From assembly GCA_002293065.1 (NCBI GenBank), contig DBCN01000095.1:1-8283 (forward strand): DNA of 8,283 nt. Reading direction: 5' to 3'. Of this stretch, positions 7,465 to 8,283 are shown piece by piece (position 1 is the first letter of the stretch; each line of letters opens with the position of its first letter). The position numbers and the translations under genes were made by a program. The notes below the pieces were generated by a model, which was not told where the DNA came from, searched no databases, and saw only the letters and a program-made list of their open reading frames with translations. The stretch comes from Opitutia bacterium UBA957 (GTDB taxonomy: Bacteria; Verrucomicrobiota; Verrucomicrobiia; Opitutales; UBA953).

Positions 7465-7493
7465 TACCCCCTACAGTTCACCCGACTTTCTGC

Positions 7494-8258
7494 ATGAGTG
7501 CCCAGCAGAGACCCCTCATCGTCATCGTTGAAGACGACCGCAGTTTAGCCGCGACCCTGCACCAACAGCTCACGGACGCGGCGTTCGCGACGCAAACGTT
7601 CCACAAGGGGGCCACCGCGCTCAAGTTCATCGAGGAAAACCACGTGCACCTCGTCCTGCTGGATCCCACCCTGCCCGACCTGGATGGGCTCACGGTGCTG
7701 GAACGCATCCGCCAATCCGGCGCCTCCGCGGCGGTGATCTACCTCTCCGGCGTCAAAACACCCGCCGCCGTCGTCAAGGCGCTCGAGGCGGGCGCCGATG
7801 ACTTCGTGGGCAAGCCACACCACCCGGAAGAGCTGGTGGCGCGCATCCATGCGGTGCTGCGGCGCAGCGAAACCGCGGGCGATAGTCGGCTCACCCGCAA
7901 CGCCGACCTGGCCACGAGCGTCTTTCATTTCAGCGGCGCCGAAGTCCATCCGGAGCGGCTTGAGTTGGTCTTTGGTCCGGGCAAAAGCTGCAAGCTCGGG
8001 CGGAAGGAGATCGGCATTCTCTATCACCTGCACGCCAACCCCGGCGTGATCATCAGCCGCAACAGCCTCATCCATGCGGTCTGGGGCGTGCATGCCAACG
8101 TGCGGAGCCGCTCCCTGGACCAATACATCGCGAAGATCCGCGAGGCCTTCCAAAAGCTCGGCCGCGGCCTGGATTGCTTCCGGACGATCCACGGGATCGG
8201 CTACTGGTACGAGCCGGCGGCCCCCGCCAAGGCCGCCAAAAAAAGTCGCCGCGCTTGA
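7494..8258 (+). CDS. OmpR-family DNA-binding response regulator
   Basis: A 254-residue two-component response regulator. The receiver domain spans about residues 7-124: acidic pocket E13-D14-D15 after the LIVIV strand, phosphoacceptor D57 within LLDPTLPDLDG, switch residue S85 and conserved K107 in DDFVGKP. A linker follows, then a winged-helix output domain (about 155-240) with GRKEIGILYHL, NPGVIISRNSLIHAVWG, the recognition-helix region SRSLDQYIAKIREAF (205-219) and the terminal wing FRTIHGIGYWYE. The C-terminal tail (241-254) is Ala/Lys/Arg-rich. Length fits the family, slightly long because of the tail. The frame stays open upstream to 7245, but those residues lack receiver homology and run antisense to the small membrane gene, so ATG 7494 is preferred. 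No Shine-Dalgarno is visible. No partner kinase is in view, and the target genes are unknown; the divergent neighbours are candidates. Confidence 0.93.
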   Translation: MSAQQRPLIVIVEDDRSLAATLHQQLTDAAFATQTFHKGATALKFIEENHVHLVLLDPTLPDLDGLTVLERIRQSGASAAVIYLSGVKTPAAVVKALEAGADDFVGKPHHPEELVARIHAVLRRSETAGDSRLTRNADLATSVFHFSGAEVHPERLELVFGPGKSCKLGRKEIGILYHLHANPGVIISRNSLIHAVWGVHANVRSRSLDQYIAKIREAFQKLGRGLDCFRTIHGIGYWYEPAAPAKAAKKSRRA

Positions 8259-8283
8259 TTCCGGCCGAAAGCCGCGCAAGTTG

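Larger units (their letters stand above)
7373..7493. promoter_or_regulatory. Divergent control region between the small membrane protein and the response regulator
   Basis: The 121 bases between the two divergent start codons must hold promoters for both genes unless either is read from outside. The left part is AT-rich, in contrast to the GC-rich genes. A plus-strand TTGGCA (7405-7410) could serve as a -35 with TACATA or CATATG (three of six matches each) near 7427-7434 as a weak -10. No strong promoter pair can be fixed by eye. Confidence 0.45.

Noticed and set aside
7245..7493. N-terminal extension of the response regulator to an upstream ATG at 7245 or 7389
   Set aside because: The extension adds 83 or 35 residues without receiver homology and covers the divergent control region. 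The 7245 version also overlaps the small membrane gene in antisense. The receiver's first strand begins at residue 8 from ATG 7494.
7545..8279. 244-residue minus-strand frame antisense to the response regulator
   Set aside because: It is codon-aligned with a regulator that has all family motifs. The antisense product shows no domain features.
8254..8280. CTTG...CAAG arms around CGGC-CGAAA-GCCG after the regulator stop, as a terminator
   Set aside because: The arms do not form one continuous stem, and the window ends before any T-run could be seen.

Overview
The window holds three genes around one divergent control region. About 85% of it (1-7067, minus strand) is a single uninterrupted reading frame of at least 2355 codons. 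It starts at 7067 and runs off the left edge without a stop. It encodes a secreted giant of the autotransporter type: a Sec signal peptide, a passenger built from degenerate autotransporter-associated beta-strand repeats (Lys-x-Gly-x-Gly-x-Leu units), a block of perfectly phased 46-residue GTGI repeats, and the APGYSPGTL and ALAAIP-type sequences that normally precede a C-terminal outer-membrane beta-barrel. The barrel itself would lie beyond base 1. Long open frames on the plus strand across this region are antisense shadows.

Upstream on the same strand is a 58-codon gene (7196-7372) for a small single-pass membrane protein that I do not recognise. Divergent from it, on the plus strand, is a complete OmpR-type response regulator (7494-8258) with intact phosphorylation residues and a winged-helix DNA-binding domain. 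No histidine kinase is visible, although the window ends 25 bases after the regulator.

The two intergenic gaps are short and rich in structure. The 7373-7493 gap between the divergent starts contains a perfect 12-bp palindrome and a perfect 7-bp-stem hairpin. The 7068-7195 gap ahead of the autotransporter contains a consensus-like -35 box (TTGACA), a TAGGGT hairpin, repeated TAGGGT-type motifs and a near-canonical G-quadruplex motif abutting the start codon.

The GC-rich composition, the very large beta-strand-repeat autotransporter and the lack of clear Shine-Dalgarno sequences at all three starts fit a Gram-negative bacterium, perhaps of the Verrucomicrobiota (Opitutales-like). That assignment is inference. 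The simplest working model is a surface-adhesin locus: a large exported protein, a small membrane protein and a nearby DNA-binding regulator that may control them through the shared divergent region. No RNA genes, CRISPR arrays, insertion sequences or att sites were seen.
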